A program made the position numbers and the translations under genes. Below are positions 20,399 through 30,504 of a stretch of 36,413 bases of DNA, in pieces (within the stretch, counting starts at the first letter, position 1; every line of letters starts with the position of its first letter). The stretch is from Fragilaria crotonensis (taxonomy: Eukaryota > Bacillariophyta > Fragilariophyceae > Fragilariales > Fragilariaceae), in assembly GCA_022925895.1 (NCBI GenBank), contig JAKSYS010000636.1:1-36413 (forward strand), read 5' to 3'. The notes under the pieces are model-generated. The model did not search any database, was not told the DNA's origin, and saw nothing but the letters and a program-made list of their open reading frames with translations.

Positions 20399-22281
20399 AT
20401 GTCGTCGCACAGTGATTTCGTCGATCTCCTTGCACCCACACGCCTTCATTTCGATCGACGCTCTGTGTCAAAAGTCGATAGGATGGAGATAGATGATGAC
20501 CATGTCGATGCGGTTTACGCTTTATTGGAGCTAAGAGGGGTGAATGTGAATCGTGCGGACGATGATGTCGTTCGACGTCTCGAGGAACATGAACGCACGG
20601 CACGTAACAAGCGTGACGCGAAGAAAGAGCAGAAACGACGTGAGGAGGGCGAGAGGGAGGGCGAGAGGAGTCGCCAAGAGAGTGTTGCAAGCAAAGAGGC
20701 TATGGAAGAAAAGCGTCGTCGACTAGACGCTGCAGGAAGTGCAGCTGTGCAGCGAGTGACAGCCGACTCGCGTCGTCACCACGTGAACAGCCCATCTAGT
20801 GATGAGGCCAACATTGAACAAGACCGAAACAAGCTTCGCAACGTGATGAATGCACCCTCTGCTGAACCTGTGGAACTCTCCGTGGAGTACATCGCTTCAT
20901 GCATCAAGAAGGACCACGACGGAAAACCGATCAAACTTGGATCGGGTTCCTATGGCTTCGTTTGCTTGGCCCAAGATGATTGTCTGCCAAAAAAGGTTGC
21001 AGTGAAAATTATTCGAAAAGCCGGCCGTGATGAGGAAACCATCAAGGAGTTTCAGCAGACGTTTCAGACGGAACTGTCGGTAAGTTCTGTGTTCAGGGGT
21101 ACCTTCACTAGGCGGCAGTAACGATCCCTTCCAGAATGATGACGATTGCTAACGAGGCATTGTGCACAACATCACCAGATTCTCAAGAAGTTCCGACATC
21201 CCAACATAATTGCCTTGTATGGCTACAGTTTGAATGCCAACAAGTCACTGGAGTGCTTGGTGTACGAATACGCCGCTTGCGGCTCCCTCGCTGACATCTT
21301 CGCGGATGACCGCAAAAGATCCCGCCTATCTGCAGGAATTCGATTGTCCATCATGCAGGAATTGGTGAGAGCAGTTGACTTCCTACACACTAGTGGATGC
21401 GACGTGGAAGGGAAGAATTCGGAAAGTATTCCATCGCGATATCAAGAGTGCCAACATTTGTCTGGCAGAAGATGGTACCTCCCGGTTGATTGATTTTGGG
21501 CTGGCCGAATTGGTACCTAACGAGAACTCCAACGAGCCTGTCGCATTGAGCAGAGCCTTCGGGCCTGCATGTGGAACTCCTGCTTACATGTGCCCAGAGT
21601 ATCTCGTGAGGAAGAGGAAAGGTCTTTCATGTCCCTATATCGCCGCCTATGATGTGTACTCCATAGGCGTTGTCTTGGTTGAGCACATTTTGGGATGCTT
21701 GAATGCAATGCCATCGACGCGATTGCGCACTCGATCCCTTGACGTGTTTGAGATGTACGTCCACAGTTCGCGCACGCGTCAATGGGTTGTCGATGGATGG
21801 AAAAAGCTCAAGCGCGATGCCGATCCTTCCATTGACTGGAATCCGGACGCTCTTGACGTAGTTTCTAAGGCTGCCATTCAGTGCATTTATCCCTTTTCGG
21901 AAAAACGGTTGAGCACGGAGGGCCTTCTCGTTAAGATCAACACAGCCATCAATTTGAATGCAAATGCTGACATACAGAATCCCGAGGCGGAGAGTGCTGT
22001 AGACAGCGGCCCGTCCTGTGCTCTTTGCCACAACTACCTTGCAGATATGCAGTGCAGCGAAGGGCATGGGCTGTGCTCATCCTGTAACGTGGGGGAAGCG
22101 TCGTGACGAGAGTGGATGCCAACTTAACTGCCAAATCAAGGGGTGCTCAAGCCAAGCACTCCAAGACAAAGATCTTAATGGACACAAACCCATTGAGACG
22201 ACGAACGTTACAGAAAAAGGAACTGAAAGGAGGACTGGGACGAATGTCTCCTCCGATTTGAAGCGCCGTTCGTTGGTTTGA
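20399..22281 (+). pseudogene. Ankyrin-remnant / protein kinase / RING-like protein, copy 3 (frameshifted)
   Basis: It starts at the ATG at 20399 (MSSHSDFVDLLAP). Only one degenerate ankyrin remnant remains (VYALLELRGVNVN), followed by a long charged coil (RRLEEHERTARNKRDAKKEQ). Exon 1 ends at 21079 and exon 2 starts at 21179. Kinase motifs are GSGSYG, VAVKIIRK, HRDIKSAN, canonical DFG (RLIDFGLAEL) and CPE. A 1-nt gain near 21410 disrupts the frame just before HRD. A second gain near 22085 disrupts the zinc finger between CSSC and GCQLNC. It ends SDLKRRSLV like copy 2. I infer a decayed paralogue that branched from a copy 2-like ancestor while keeping DFG. Confidence 0.8.
21080..21178 (+). other. 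Intron of copy 3 (99 bp, GT-AG)
   Basis: It has the same donor (GTAAGTTCTGTG) and the same phase-0 position as copies 1 and 2, and the acceptor is CATCACCAG. Confidence 0.85.
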
Positions 22282-22660
22282 ATACCAACTTCCTGAGTTG
22301 AAATTCGATGTTAATGGCGTCAACGAGGACATCGAGAAAGCCGCAGAAGGGGTGGACAACGTTCAGACTGACGTCGAAGAGTCAGAATTCCCATTTTGGG
22401 TGAAGGATGAGTATGCGAAAAAGGTTGCAATGCGTGTGACGTGCGAAGTATGAGGGTGCGAGCACTGATACTGGTACGCCAATTTCATGCCCACCATATC
22501 CGCCCCAGGAATAGCCTGGAGCCCTACGTAGTAGTATGCATTTAATTCATTTCATTCATGCGAATGCTAGAGTGTACAGAACGAGCATATAGGGACAAGA
22601 CGGTCAAAACATACATGTTATAACCTGTTTCGGTCCAAAAGGCCTTCAACGTTTTGTCGA
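22282..22660 (+). other. 3' flank of copy 3, paralogous to 8560-9000
   Basis: It holds the out-of-frame coiled tail (DVNGVNEDIEKAAEGVDNV) and then non-coding DNA matching the copy 2 flank, including CCCCAGGAATAGCCTGG. This shows that the duplicated segment extended beyond the gene. Confidence 0.65.
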
Positions 22661-22915
22661 AGAATACCTGACTCGGGGTAAGTGATACTCTTTTGAGGGA
22701 AAATCTTCGCAGGGTCAGACCGTTGTTTCTTCATCTGCTAATGAAATGATGGCTGTGGGCTCTGAAGGGCCCTGGTCGCAGATGGCAGATGCCTCATCAC
22801 TCATTAAGAAATAGTTCTTGAACGACCGCGAACAAAGGGGGTACAAATTACCTGTTATTGGTGACATCCAAGGCCAGTTCTTCGTTTTCAGCAAGTAACA
22901 TGTGATGACAACCGC
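22661..22915. other. Intergenic DNA, nothing recognised
   Basis: Roughly 250 bp between the copy 3 flank and a minus-strand gene remnant. I see no domain or repeat. Confidence 0.4.
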
Positions 22916-23274
22916 TCAATTACCGAAGAAGGATTTACCCTGAGTCTGGCCGTCAAGAAGAGAACCGCCTAATGTGGTGTGAAGGCTATCCACGAGACCC
23001 AACTGCTCTACCGCTTTAGGTATCATCATACTTTTATAGAGTTCGTGCAAGTAGTTAAAGTCCGGCTTTCTTCTACGGGGAGTGATGTGCGATCTTGCAT
23101 CTCGTGTGCAGGGTTTGCTAATCACGCGGCCGAGTAGTCAAAACTTGATTAACTACTGATTACCACTGACTACTGACTACGACTAACTACCGGTACAAGG
23201 TGGTAATCAAAGTAGTAGTCAAAAATGTGATTACTGCGTACGTACGCATAGTTTCGTGTTTCGAGTGTTGAGCG

Positions 23275-23631
23275 ATGAACGATGGTGACGAGAACGACGA
23301 TGTCAATTGCGCTACTCTGCAGGGAGAACCCCCTGATGACAACAACACAAATGAATCTGGTGAAGGCAACCAGACCATCATAAGGAAAGAAACGGGATCA
23401 TCATGGGTGTGGCAGTATACTATTTGGCTTTTGAAGAATGGACTGATGAAAACCTCTCGCAAGATATTGTCTTCATACGTTTGCAAGCTCGTCTGCATTG
23501 ATGCGGGCAAGAAGAAATTCATAGACTGCCTGATTTCCTTGCACAATGGTGGTCCAGCCAATGGCAATAAACACTTGGTGACCTGTCACAAGTTAGTACA
23601 TCCACAAACTCCCGACATAAGCAAGCATTGA
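23275..23631 (+). pseudogene. hAT transposase N-terminal fragment (BED-finger-like)
   Basis: 118 codons from an ATG: an acidic start, then SSWVWQYTIW, YVCKLVCIDAGKKKF and NKHLVTCHK, which fit the W-x-x-Y, Cys pair and His pair pattern of a BED zinc finger with imperfect spacing. It would bind element ends. Downstream (23632-23975) only stop-rich DNA remains. Confidence 0.5.
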
Positions 23632-23975
23632 TTTGTATGAGACTTGATGTTCAACCAGCAAATGTGTCTGGCTGTGTCAATGATTAACAACCTGACAGAT
23701 AGAATATTGAAAACAATTAAGTCAAACCTCCAACTTTAATGATTCCTTTGCCAATATGTAGTCATGGTGTTGGCAAAAATGTTGATTTGAAGAATGCTCA
23801 ATGGGCATTCAAAGTCATGCATTTTAGTTGATGTAGATGCCAACCATAAACATCAAACTTTAATGTCTTAATAGCTACAATATCAAGAATTCCAAAGCCA
23901 TGACTCAGACTTTGATGATGAGTATCAAGCATGGACTTAGTTCAGCTATCAATTTCCCATCTGATCTAACATTGT

Positions 23976-24600
23976 GTGACCAATGAACCTGTCCTCAAGA
24001 ATATCCATGGTTCCCTATCGGCAGAAACTATGAAGGCAAAACTTCTTGTCTATAAGGAGAAACTTGTACAGCTCCCGGCAATTGTATGTGCCTATCTCAA
24101 CCCGCAGATCCCCAAGCCGACTGACCCTGTAATGCTGTCCATCATCAAAGGTCATATACGGGGTGTACTTAGTGATCGATATGCTGACAAGCTCAAAGCT
24201 GATTCAAGATCAGATACTCTCTTTGAAGCTCTCTTTGCAAACACCACCAGGAGCGGTGGTGTCTTTGATGGTGATTGTAACAATGCTCTAAGTACTCCAG
24301 TTCATGACAATGAAGTTGATCGATATCTCACCATGGGACTTGTCATTTCACAATCATTCATTGACATTGTTCAATGGTGGATGGCCCGCAAGGATGTGCT
24401 ACCAGCGCAAAATCAATGGCAATGGATTACCTTGGGACACCAGCAACATCAACACTGTCTGAACGCGTCAACAGTATGGCTGGTCGGGAGTATACTTCAG
24501 CTTGCTAATGGCTGTCATCTGCTTTTTCTAAGGACCATGTGCTTGCATTCATGGATGAAGGCAGCAGTAATAACAATTCCATCTGACCATCAGAAGGTGA
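23976..24600 (+). pseudogene. hAT transposase C-terminal fragment
   Basis: The frame has IVCAYLNPQIPKP (the hAT linker region), EVDRYLT, and IDIVQWWMARKDVLPAQ, typical of the hAT dimerisation domain. At about 24430 the frame shifts. In another frame the sequence continues as LGTPATSTLSERVNSMAG and SKDHVLAFMDEG with one stop, matching the conserved hAT C-terminus. The catalytic core upstream is missing. Confidence 0.7.
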
Positions 24601-24634
24601 TGCTATGACAAGACTCTTTGCAATGAATGTGGTT

Positions 24635-25200
24635 CCTTGGGCTTCAAACTGGGGACATGCAACTGTCTATTTGTCTCACCTTGGGCTGCAATCACAATTT
24701 CTGACAAGGACAAGAGTGACAACTGCTCAATGGCTTTTTGTAGTGCAGTCAAACAAATTCCTGGGTGTCTTGTTGCAACCATGACAATGATTCTATCACA
24801 GAACATTTGGCATTGAATGTTATTCCCTGGGCTTCAAACTGGGGACAAGCAACAGCGTACTTGTCTATCCTTGTTGGGCTGCAATCACAATTTTTAATTG
24901 GTTTCTGTCATGCAGACATAGATATTCTTGGGTGTCTTGTCAGGTGCATGACATTGATTCTTTGACAGGATATTTTGCAATGATTGTGATTCCTTGGGCT
25001 TCAAAATGGATCACTTTGGATTCGCCCCTTATTCAGATGCATTTGGATCTATTGACAAACATGGGAGTGGCAGCTGCTCAATGGGTTTTTGTCATGCCGA
25101 CAAAGGAATTTCTTAGTGTCTTGTTAGATATACTGCAATGATTCCATAACAGGACAATTTATGATGACTGTGAATCTCTGGGCTTCAAACTGGGGACAAG
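24635..25200. repeat. Degenerate tandem repeat inside the hAT element
   Basis: Four diverged units with the shared core CTTGGGCTTCAAACTGGGG start at about 24635, 24825, 24992 and 25176, about 167-190 bp apart. They sit between the transposase fragment and the right end. Confidence 0.7.
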
Positions 25201-25574
25201 CCACTGCCAATTTGGGCTAAATTGTTCGCCCTGAGAATAGGCATGAAAGTGTTTTCTTCAGTGATCCTGTTATGGCCTCTAGTAGTTTTTTTACTATATT
25301 TGGGTGAAAAAAAATTTGCCCTTCGGGCGAACAACATATATACCCCGCGCGCCGCGCGTGGTGCGAGTCCCGGTAGTCATGGGGTAGTCACTGGTAGTTG
25401 ATTAACTACTTGCTCGAGGGGCCCCAGTAGTCATAGTCATGACTAGTACTGGAAAAAGAGCGTGATTAGCAAACCCTGCTCGTGTGTCGCACATCAAATT
25501 CACACGAAAACGTCATTTCCCTGTCGTGCTCGTCCCAGCACGATATCAGGAGGTTCCGGAATTTCATCTTCCAT

Positions 25575-26031
25575 CTTAGTATATCTTCTACAGGACTGGT
25601 ACGAATAAGATTTCCAGGACTGGGTCGATAAATTTGCTGATGGCTAGAGACAGCATTTGTTGAAACTGCGGTACAATGGACAGTCTTTTTTCTGGCAGAT
25701 GACTGTTTTTACTCTATTAATTGAGAAGAAACTCCGCCGATTTCTTTCTCCTTTTTTCTTCGTTCCACTTAAGCAAATTTCAGCTTCTTCACCTTTCTTC
25801 TCATCACCTTCTCCTATTTTCTGCTTTTTTCTCCTTTTTTCTTACTCCGTTGCAAGCACTTGAATTTTTGTTTTGTTGAGGCGAACTCGACCTCGGAACA
25901 CGGGGAAGCCCTTTCAACGTGGTGCACCGTGGATTTACCGTACCTAGTACTGGTGCATAATAAAACAGAAATCCACGACTTCGTACATACGACACGCAAC
26001 ACAATCACACACAAACAGAATTTCGTCGATC
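25575..26031. other. Non-coding DNA with a pyrimidine tract
   Basis: A strongly T/C-rich stretch runs at about 25731-25850 (CTCCTATTTTCTGCTTTTTT). A similar tract lies at 34912-35030 on the other side of the retroelement. No gene was recognised. Confidence 0.5.
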
Positions 26032-26211
26032 ATGGCGAGGAGCCAAGGAGTGCAGCAGGATGGGAGGGAACAACATGAGGGCGACCCCATTGCTCCAGAG
26101 CCTCATCACTGGAGAGACAGTGATGCGCAGAAGCTTCTTCGGCAATTATTGGAATCCACAGGATTCCCAGATGTCGCCTCGGCTTGTCACAGCATCAGGC
26201 GATACGGCTAG
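26032..26211 (+). CDS. Small hypothetical ORF (59 aa)
   Basis: It starts at ATG with MARSQGVQQDGREQHEG and has a helical-looking LLRQLLESTGF. It is polar with no domain recognised. Base composition is richer in GC than its surroundings. It could be the first exon of a lost gene or a chance ORF. Confidence 0.2.
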   Translation: MARSQGVQQDGREQHEGDPIAPEPHHWRDSDAQKLLRQLLESTGFPDVASACHSIRRYG

Positions 26212-26410
26212 TGTGCGTAGTGAATGTCATAGTAAATGCGATAGCTGGATTGCACGCTACTTGTGTCTGTAGGTAGACTCTAGTATTGCTAGGTCTCTAC
26301 AGGCGGTGTAGTGGGCTAAAAACGCAGTAGCTATGACGTTAGTGTAATCCTAGGAGTCGAACGGTTCCTGGATGGCTTCACTAGCACAGGCCTATGGGAT
26401 GGCGGGTGGG
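26212..26410. other. Left flank of the tyrosine-recombinase retroelement
   Basis: This 200-bp stretch has no recognised feature and ends where the 58-bp direct repeat begins. Confidence 0.4.
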
Positions 26411-26468
26411 TAGCGAAAAAACGGTTAGGCAGATATATCATCACCATTGCCGTCGATTCGATCACTCA
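26411..26468 (-). repeat. 58-bp direct repeat, left copy
   Basis: TAGCGAAAAAACGGTTAGGC through GATTCGATCACTCA is identical to 34557-34614. It marks the 3' boundary of the tyrosine-recombinase retroelement. Confidence 0.9.
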
Positions 26469-26519
26469 GGGTCGTTCCTAACAGAACTCATGCTTCGAAA
26501 GAATTACAGGTTTCGCAAG

Positions 26520-26815
26520 TACTGGAACAAATTATTCCAGTGCCCCGCGGTTCGCGGGTATGCCCATAGTCCATTTCCGCGGGGCTACTGGAAAAAAATA
26601 ATCCAGTGCCGCGCGGTTCCGCGGTCCGCGGTCCGCGGTCAGTCTATTTCCGCGGGGCTACTGGAATAAAATTTTCCAGTGCCCCGCGGTCCGCGGTCAG
26701 TCCATTTCCGCGGGGCTACTGGAACAAAATTTTCCAGTGCCCCGCGGTCATTCCATTTCGGCTGGACTACTAAAGTATGCGAGCACTACCGGAACAAAGT
26801 ATTCCAGCGCATACT
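26520..26815. repeat. Palindromic tandem array near the retroelement 3' end
   Basis: About five units of 58-73 bp start at about 26520, 26586, 26659, 26717 and 26787. Each joins two inverted repeats: CTGGAA...TTCCAG around an A/T core, and CCCCGCGG...CCGCGGGG. The last unit is diverged. The array can form alternating AT- and GC-stem hairpins. Confidence 0.8.
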
Positions 26816-27038
26816 TCAAGTACTAGTACTACTCGTGTAGCGTACTTTAGAATTTTTTGGATATGCGATACATGCGTATGCATTATGAATCATAAATCAT
26901 GATGCATTTGGCGTTTTGATGTTGATATCTTGGAGTTTTGTTTCTTTTGTGTATGATGTGTTTGCGATGCTTGGGCTAAATGTGGCGTGATATCTATCAT
27001 GGTATGCAACTAATAGTGCCTCATTGATGCTGGTACAA

Positions 27039-28172
27039 TTAGAGGAAGTTTGGGATGCAGCTTGCATCAGCAAGGGCGTCATTATGGCGGCGCGAAGTGA
27101 CAGCAAGATTACGAAGGTAAGTCATGAATGCATTTGACTTCCATCGCAATAGATGTTTGATTTCCATCTCATGAAAACCCATTGCATAAAGAGTAGTGCA
27201 GGCGCCAACACGCAAGGAGTGGGCAGACCACATTTGGAGCTCGGCTCTGTTTTTACCGGGTCCAAATTAAACATTTTGGAGGCTGTTGCGCATGCATGTT
27301 TCTACTGCTGCAGATGTAATGTTGCACGGCGTCCCGTCTCTTGCATTATAAACACTCAGAGGGATTTTTTGATCGGATTTTGTGATTTTGGCATGACGTG
27401 CCAGTATGCGCATGAAGTGCGTAACAAAACACACTGCTGGGCGTTTTGTATTGCGGACGAATAACTTTTTCTCGCCATTCTCACCATTTTTTTGCTCCTC
27501 AAATCGCAGGCGAATACATCCGACGTACTCTCGGGTCGCAAGTGCATCGTTCAGCGACAGCGATTGGTTTGTTGCTGATGCACATTGGACATCTTGTACT
27601 GTGAACGCGTATGCATTGCCAAAACGATTTTTGTGGTATGTTGTGATGTGCTGGTTGGTTGAGTCGGTTTGCATCCATTCAACTCCTCTACATCCTGCAT
27701 AGAGATTGCATAATGTCCAATCGGCAAGTGCTGCCATGATACAACAATCATCCTGTTGGGCGGCTGCATCTTTTGCAATGCAGGCTTGCATTTCCAAGGT
27801 AAATGGCTCTCGTCGGTTTGGGACTGATTCCCATCTCTGCACTTCTGCCAGCACTTTGGCTATTTCTGGTGCCAGTTTTGTATCGGCTGTTGATTTGAAA
27901 CGAGGGTCGATGTCGCGGAAGCGTCCGAGGAATTTGGCTACGTCGAGCAGATAACTCCGAATGGTTCCTGCTTTTAGCGATCTGCAGTGGAGTGAAGATC
28001 CTGTTGCTAAATGTGCTGCATACAGTGCCAATTGGTAGTTTGCTCTTTCTTGGCTTTGGGATTGGAGTCTCCAGTCATCTGTAAGTTTTACAGTATGACA
28101 AAAGATGAAGTAATGGAGTCGCCGGCTTCGAATTGTCCGAGCTGCTTTGGCAGTATTGTTGTTGTTATCCAT
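27039..28172 (-). pseudogene. Tyrosine recombinase of the retroelement (one in-frame stop)
   Basis: It starts at the ATG at 28172. A helical N-terminal part (SLKAGTIRSYLLDVAKFLGRF) looks like a core-binding domain. The catalytic part has box I Arg162 (YAGCRGVEW), HxxR in WSAHSLRVGA and a nucleophile Tyr in LLRWKSNAFMTYLR, with Trp in the second His/Trp position. The frame is interrupted once by TAA at 27267-27269 between NSLQNV and FGPGKN; everything to 27039 stays in the same frame. The intact length would be about 378 aa. The role is integrating the circular cDNA. It overlaps the RNase H frame by 85 bp. Confidence 0.8.
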
Positions 28173-29017
28173 TGCTCGTTGAACAGCTTGGATGCCAGGT
28201 TTAATAAGAGCTCTGGACTCGGGCGGAAATAACGATAGGATGCGAGCTTCGGCTCCTTCTCGAATATCTGTTGATGGCGCAGTGCCGGAGACAGTAAGTT
28301 AGTTGGTGGGCGAGAGATGAAATCAGCGAGTGTATTCTGTGCTCCTGCCACATGTGTACAGGAGACTGCTATGCTGGTTCGTTCAAGCAGTGCGGCGTAG
28401 ATGTGGACCATTTGTTGTCCTCGTTCGGACTTTGCAGATACTTTATGAGCCCAATTTTGGGATGGGCTATTATCGGTTCGGATTAAAAGTTTTGCCAGTT
28501 TCGCAATTCCATGCGGGAACATGCCAGACAACGGCATGTACAAGGTTGGTTCTTCAATAAGTGTGATTGTTGCTGCAAGCTGGACGATGACGACCACAAA
28601 TTCCATTAGATTGATGTGGATTTTGTTTGACGCAATGGCTTTTTTTGTTGTTTCTGACCATTGCATGTCAAACCAAAATTGGAGGTCATGGCAAAATGCC
28701 CCTCCTCCTCGCAGGCATGCATCACCATAGCTGGTAAATTGGGGGTCCCGGGGGATGACGTGGCCAACATGCATTTCCCATTTGTATGTTTTATCTGCCA
28801 GTAAATTGTGCAGATTGGTAAGTTCCGCTTTGACTGCTGGTTCGATTGGGATTTTTGCTTTCTTTGTCCACAGCAGGGCTGCCATGTCGCGCGCTATCAT
28901 GGCGTCGATTCGATGGTGAAGATGCTTTGGGAGGTCGGCTTTATACTTCGTTTGCTTTCCTTGTCTGTTGTAATATCCCCTTACTTGGTTGAAGCGTTTT
29001 TGTATTGCTCTGCGCAA
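28088..29017 (-). CDS. RNase H domain of the retroelement
   Basis: A 309-codon open frame starting at TTG, not ATG, so it is probably expressed as an extension of RT. Likely RNase H acidic residues are in SYGDACLRGGG, NLMEFVVV, LIRTDNSPS and NTLADFISRPP, the arrangement seen in DIRS-type RT/RH proteins. It degrades the RNA strand during cDNA synthesis. It overlaps the RT frame by 37 bp in the -1 frame. Confidence 0.75.
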   Translation of the reverse strand: MRRAIQKRFNQVRGYYNRQGKQTKYKADLPKHLHHRIDAMIARDMAALLWTKKAKIPIEPAVKAELTNLHNLLADKTYKWEMHVGHVIPRDPQFTSYGDACLRGGGAFCHDLQFWFDMQWSETTKKAIASNKIHINLMEFVVVIVQLAATITLIEEPTLYMPLSGMFPHGIAKLAKLLIRTDNSPSQNWAHKVSAKSERGQQMVHIYAALLERTSIAVSCTHVAGAQNTLADFISRPPTNLLSPALRHQQIFEKEPKLASYRYFRPSPELLLNLASKLFNEQWITTTILPKQLGQFEAGDSITSSFVIL

Positions 29018-30504
29018 GGCATTTTGGAAACTGAAGAATAAAGTTCTGCCTTGTCGATTTGCTCTGGATGCGTCTGCCAGTGAGCCATGAAGTGTTGCTG
29101 CTTCGAGAATATTGCAAGTGTCTTTTGCTTCCCATTCTTTAGGAGTTTGACGATGGATTGGCGTTTATCGGTTGGGAGAGTATAGGTAGGTGACCTCGTG
29201 TTGAAATCCCAACCTACTACTCGTCGAATGTGACCGTATGCTGATCCGAACTTTTCCCAGGATATCAGGTCTGGTATCTTCCCATCTGGATAGCCCACAA
29301 TTTCATATAGGCTGATGATGCTTGCTGCAGCTGCACGTGGCATTAGTTCAGAAATGTCACCATACATATTATCATCAACATGGTGATTATATCGTGGTGA
29401 AAGTCTTCTGCCCTGTTTATCAAAAACTCCTTGGTTCTTGGTGTCTTTTATTGCGATGGCAAAGTTTGCTCGTTCGTCTGGAGTTGCCGGGTGCTCGAAC
29501 GTGAAAGTTGGAAGGAATGGTTGTGCTCTTGCTAAAATATCGTCATCATGCCAGATTGTTTGTGCCAATTGTTGGCGAGCCCTTGCGATTGGTTCCCAAT
29601 TTGATGGGCTGGTGTTATCACCGAATGTAAGGCCTGTGTGCATGATGAGGGTGTCATGCGACAGTGCACTGTGCATCGCCACTATGTTTGGGTTGTATTT
29701 GACTCTTGGAAATGCACATTGGACGTCATCGTCTCCTGTGTGTCTATCATGGTTGGGATATGATATTGCAAGATTCCATTGCCATATCATGAATTGTTGA
29801 AATGAATCGGCAAAATGTAGAGGGGGCTCGTTTATTTTGCTTTTCCAGTCGTTGATTGCGTATGCTCCCGACCACGGTCGGAAACTACTGTCTGATATGG
29901 GGCGTGGCTTGCGTCGATGGTGCATGATGTCGACAAGGCCTTGCGGCGTTACATGCGTATTGAGCGTGAAATGTACAATGTCTGGGTCCATAATCAAGGT
30001 GAGTCCCCGTTTGCTTTGTTTGATAATGGTCTTCTCGAAGATTTTCGGATTTTCTTTTGCTGACTTGTGATTGCCATACTGCAAGTATGCATCGAAATTT
30101 GCTTGGGATGCTTCCGCATTGCAGTATGCTGGTGCTCCTCCTGTTGTCATTAGCCGTTTGACATCGTTGAATACGTCAGGTGTCAGTACATGTTTTAGCT
30201 TGCCCAGGACTTGCGGTACGTTTATGTGTGCATTAACGTGGGGTCCGCCAATATACCTAACAACTGTTGCCATGTCGCCATCGTAGTGCAGTGCGCATGC
30301 GGTTGTCATGTCCTTCCAATCTTGGCGAATGCATTCTATGTTCTCCCAGTTTTGTTGGAATCCTTGCAGAGGCCGAAAGTCTATTGGACTGTATTTTTTC
30401 GCAGTGATTGAAGTTGTCGCGTGCGGACTGATGCTTTTTCTAGATTTTTGGTTGCTCGGCATGACAAGAATCCGCTCTTTAACAGTGGTAACAGCACGTG
30501 ACAA
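28981..30504 (-). CDS. Reverse transcriptase of the retroelement
   Basis: 507 codons open from a TTG; the first ATG is at 30462. RT motifs are RRKPRPISDSSFRP (198-210), the catalytic DDDVQCAFPRV (258-268), LTFGDNTSPSNWEP (292-305) and the HHVDD box (374-378) in place of YxDD. The order and spacing match DIRS-type RTs. The frame is entered from the preceding ORF by an apparent -1 step. Confidence 0.8.
   Translation of the reverse strand: MSRAVTTVKERILVMPSNQKSRKSISPHATTSITAKKYSPIDFRPLQGFQQNWENIECIRQDWKDMTTACALHYDGDMATVVRYIGGPHVNAHINVPQVLGKLKHVLTPDVFNDVKRLMTTGGAPAYCNAEASQANFDAYLQYGNHKSAKENPKIFEKTIIKQSKRGLTLIMDPDIVHFTLNTHVTPQGLVDIMHHRRKPRPISDSSFRPWSGAYAINDWKSKINEPPLHFADSFQQFMIWQWNLAISYPNHDRHTGDDDVQCAFPRVKYNPNIVAMHSALSHDTLIMHTGLTFGDNTSPSNWEPIARARQQLAQTIWHDDDILARAQPFLPTFTFEHPATPDERANFAIAIKDTKNQGVFDKQGRRLSPRYNHHVDDNMYGDISELMPRAAAASIISLYEIVGYPDGKIPDLISWEKFGSAYGHIRRVVGWDFNTRSPTYTLPTDKRQSIVKLLKNGKQKTLAIFSKQQHFMAHWQTHPEQIDKAELYSSVSKMPCAEQYKNASTK

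Larger units (their letters stand above)
23109..25478 (+). mobile_element. hAT DNA transposon, decayed
   Basis: The 19-bp perfect inverted repeats CAGGGTTTGCTAATCACGC lie at 23109-23127 and 25460-25478. The exact 8-bp duplication CTCGTGTG lies at 23101-23108 and 25479-25486. Subterminal DNA on both sides is rich in AGTAGTC/GACTAC motifs. The interior holds BED-like and hAT-dimerisation fragments but not a complete DDE core, so it is an internally degraded copy. Confidence 0.92.
23083..25496. repeat. 10-bp inverted repeat at the hAT target site
   Basis: TGATGTGCGA (23083-23092) and TCGCACATCA (25487-25496) are exact complements. Before insertion they would have formed a 10-bp stem with a 16-nt loop, and the hAT element entered within the loop sequence. 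Confidence 0.75.
22916..25574 (-). pseudogene. Short minus-strand gene remnant split by the hAT element
   Basis: Removing 23109-25478 and one copy of its 8-bp duplication brings together an ATG at 25574 (MEDEIPEPPDIVLGRARQ) and a C-terminal frame ending at 22916 (DFNYLHELYKSMMIPKAVEQ..., last residues GKSFFGN). The two parts are one frame apart, with a TGA at about 25500, so one indel also separates them. LGRxRxxN faintly recalls an N-terminal motif in diatom-specific proteins, but the rest does not follow it. Function unknown. Confidence 0.4.

Noticed and set aside
26560-26760. CpG-island-like GC-rich promoter
   Set aside because: The GC richness comes entirely from the CCGCGG palindromes of the tandem array.
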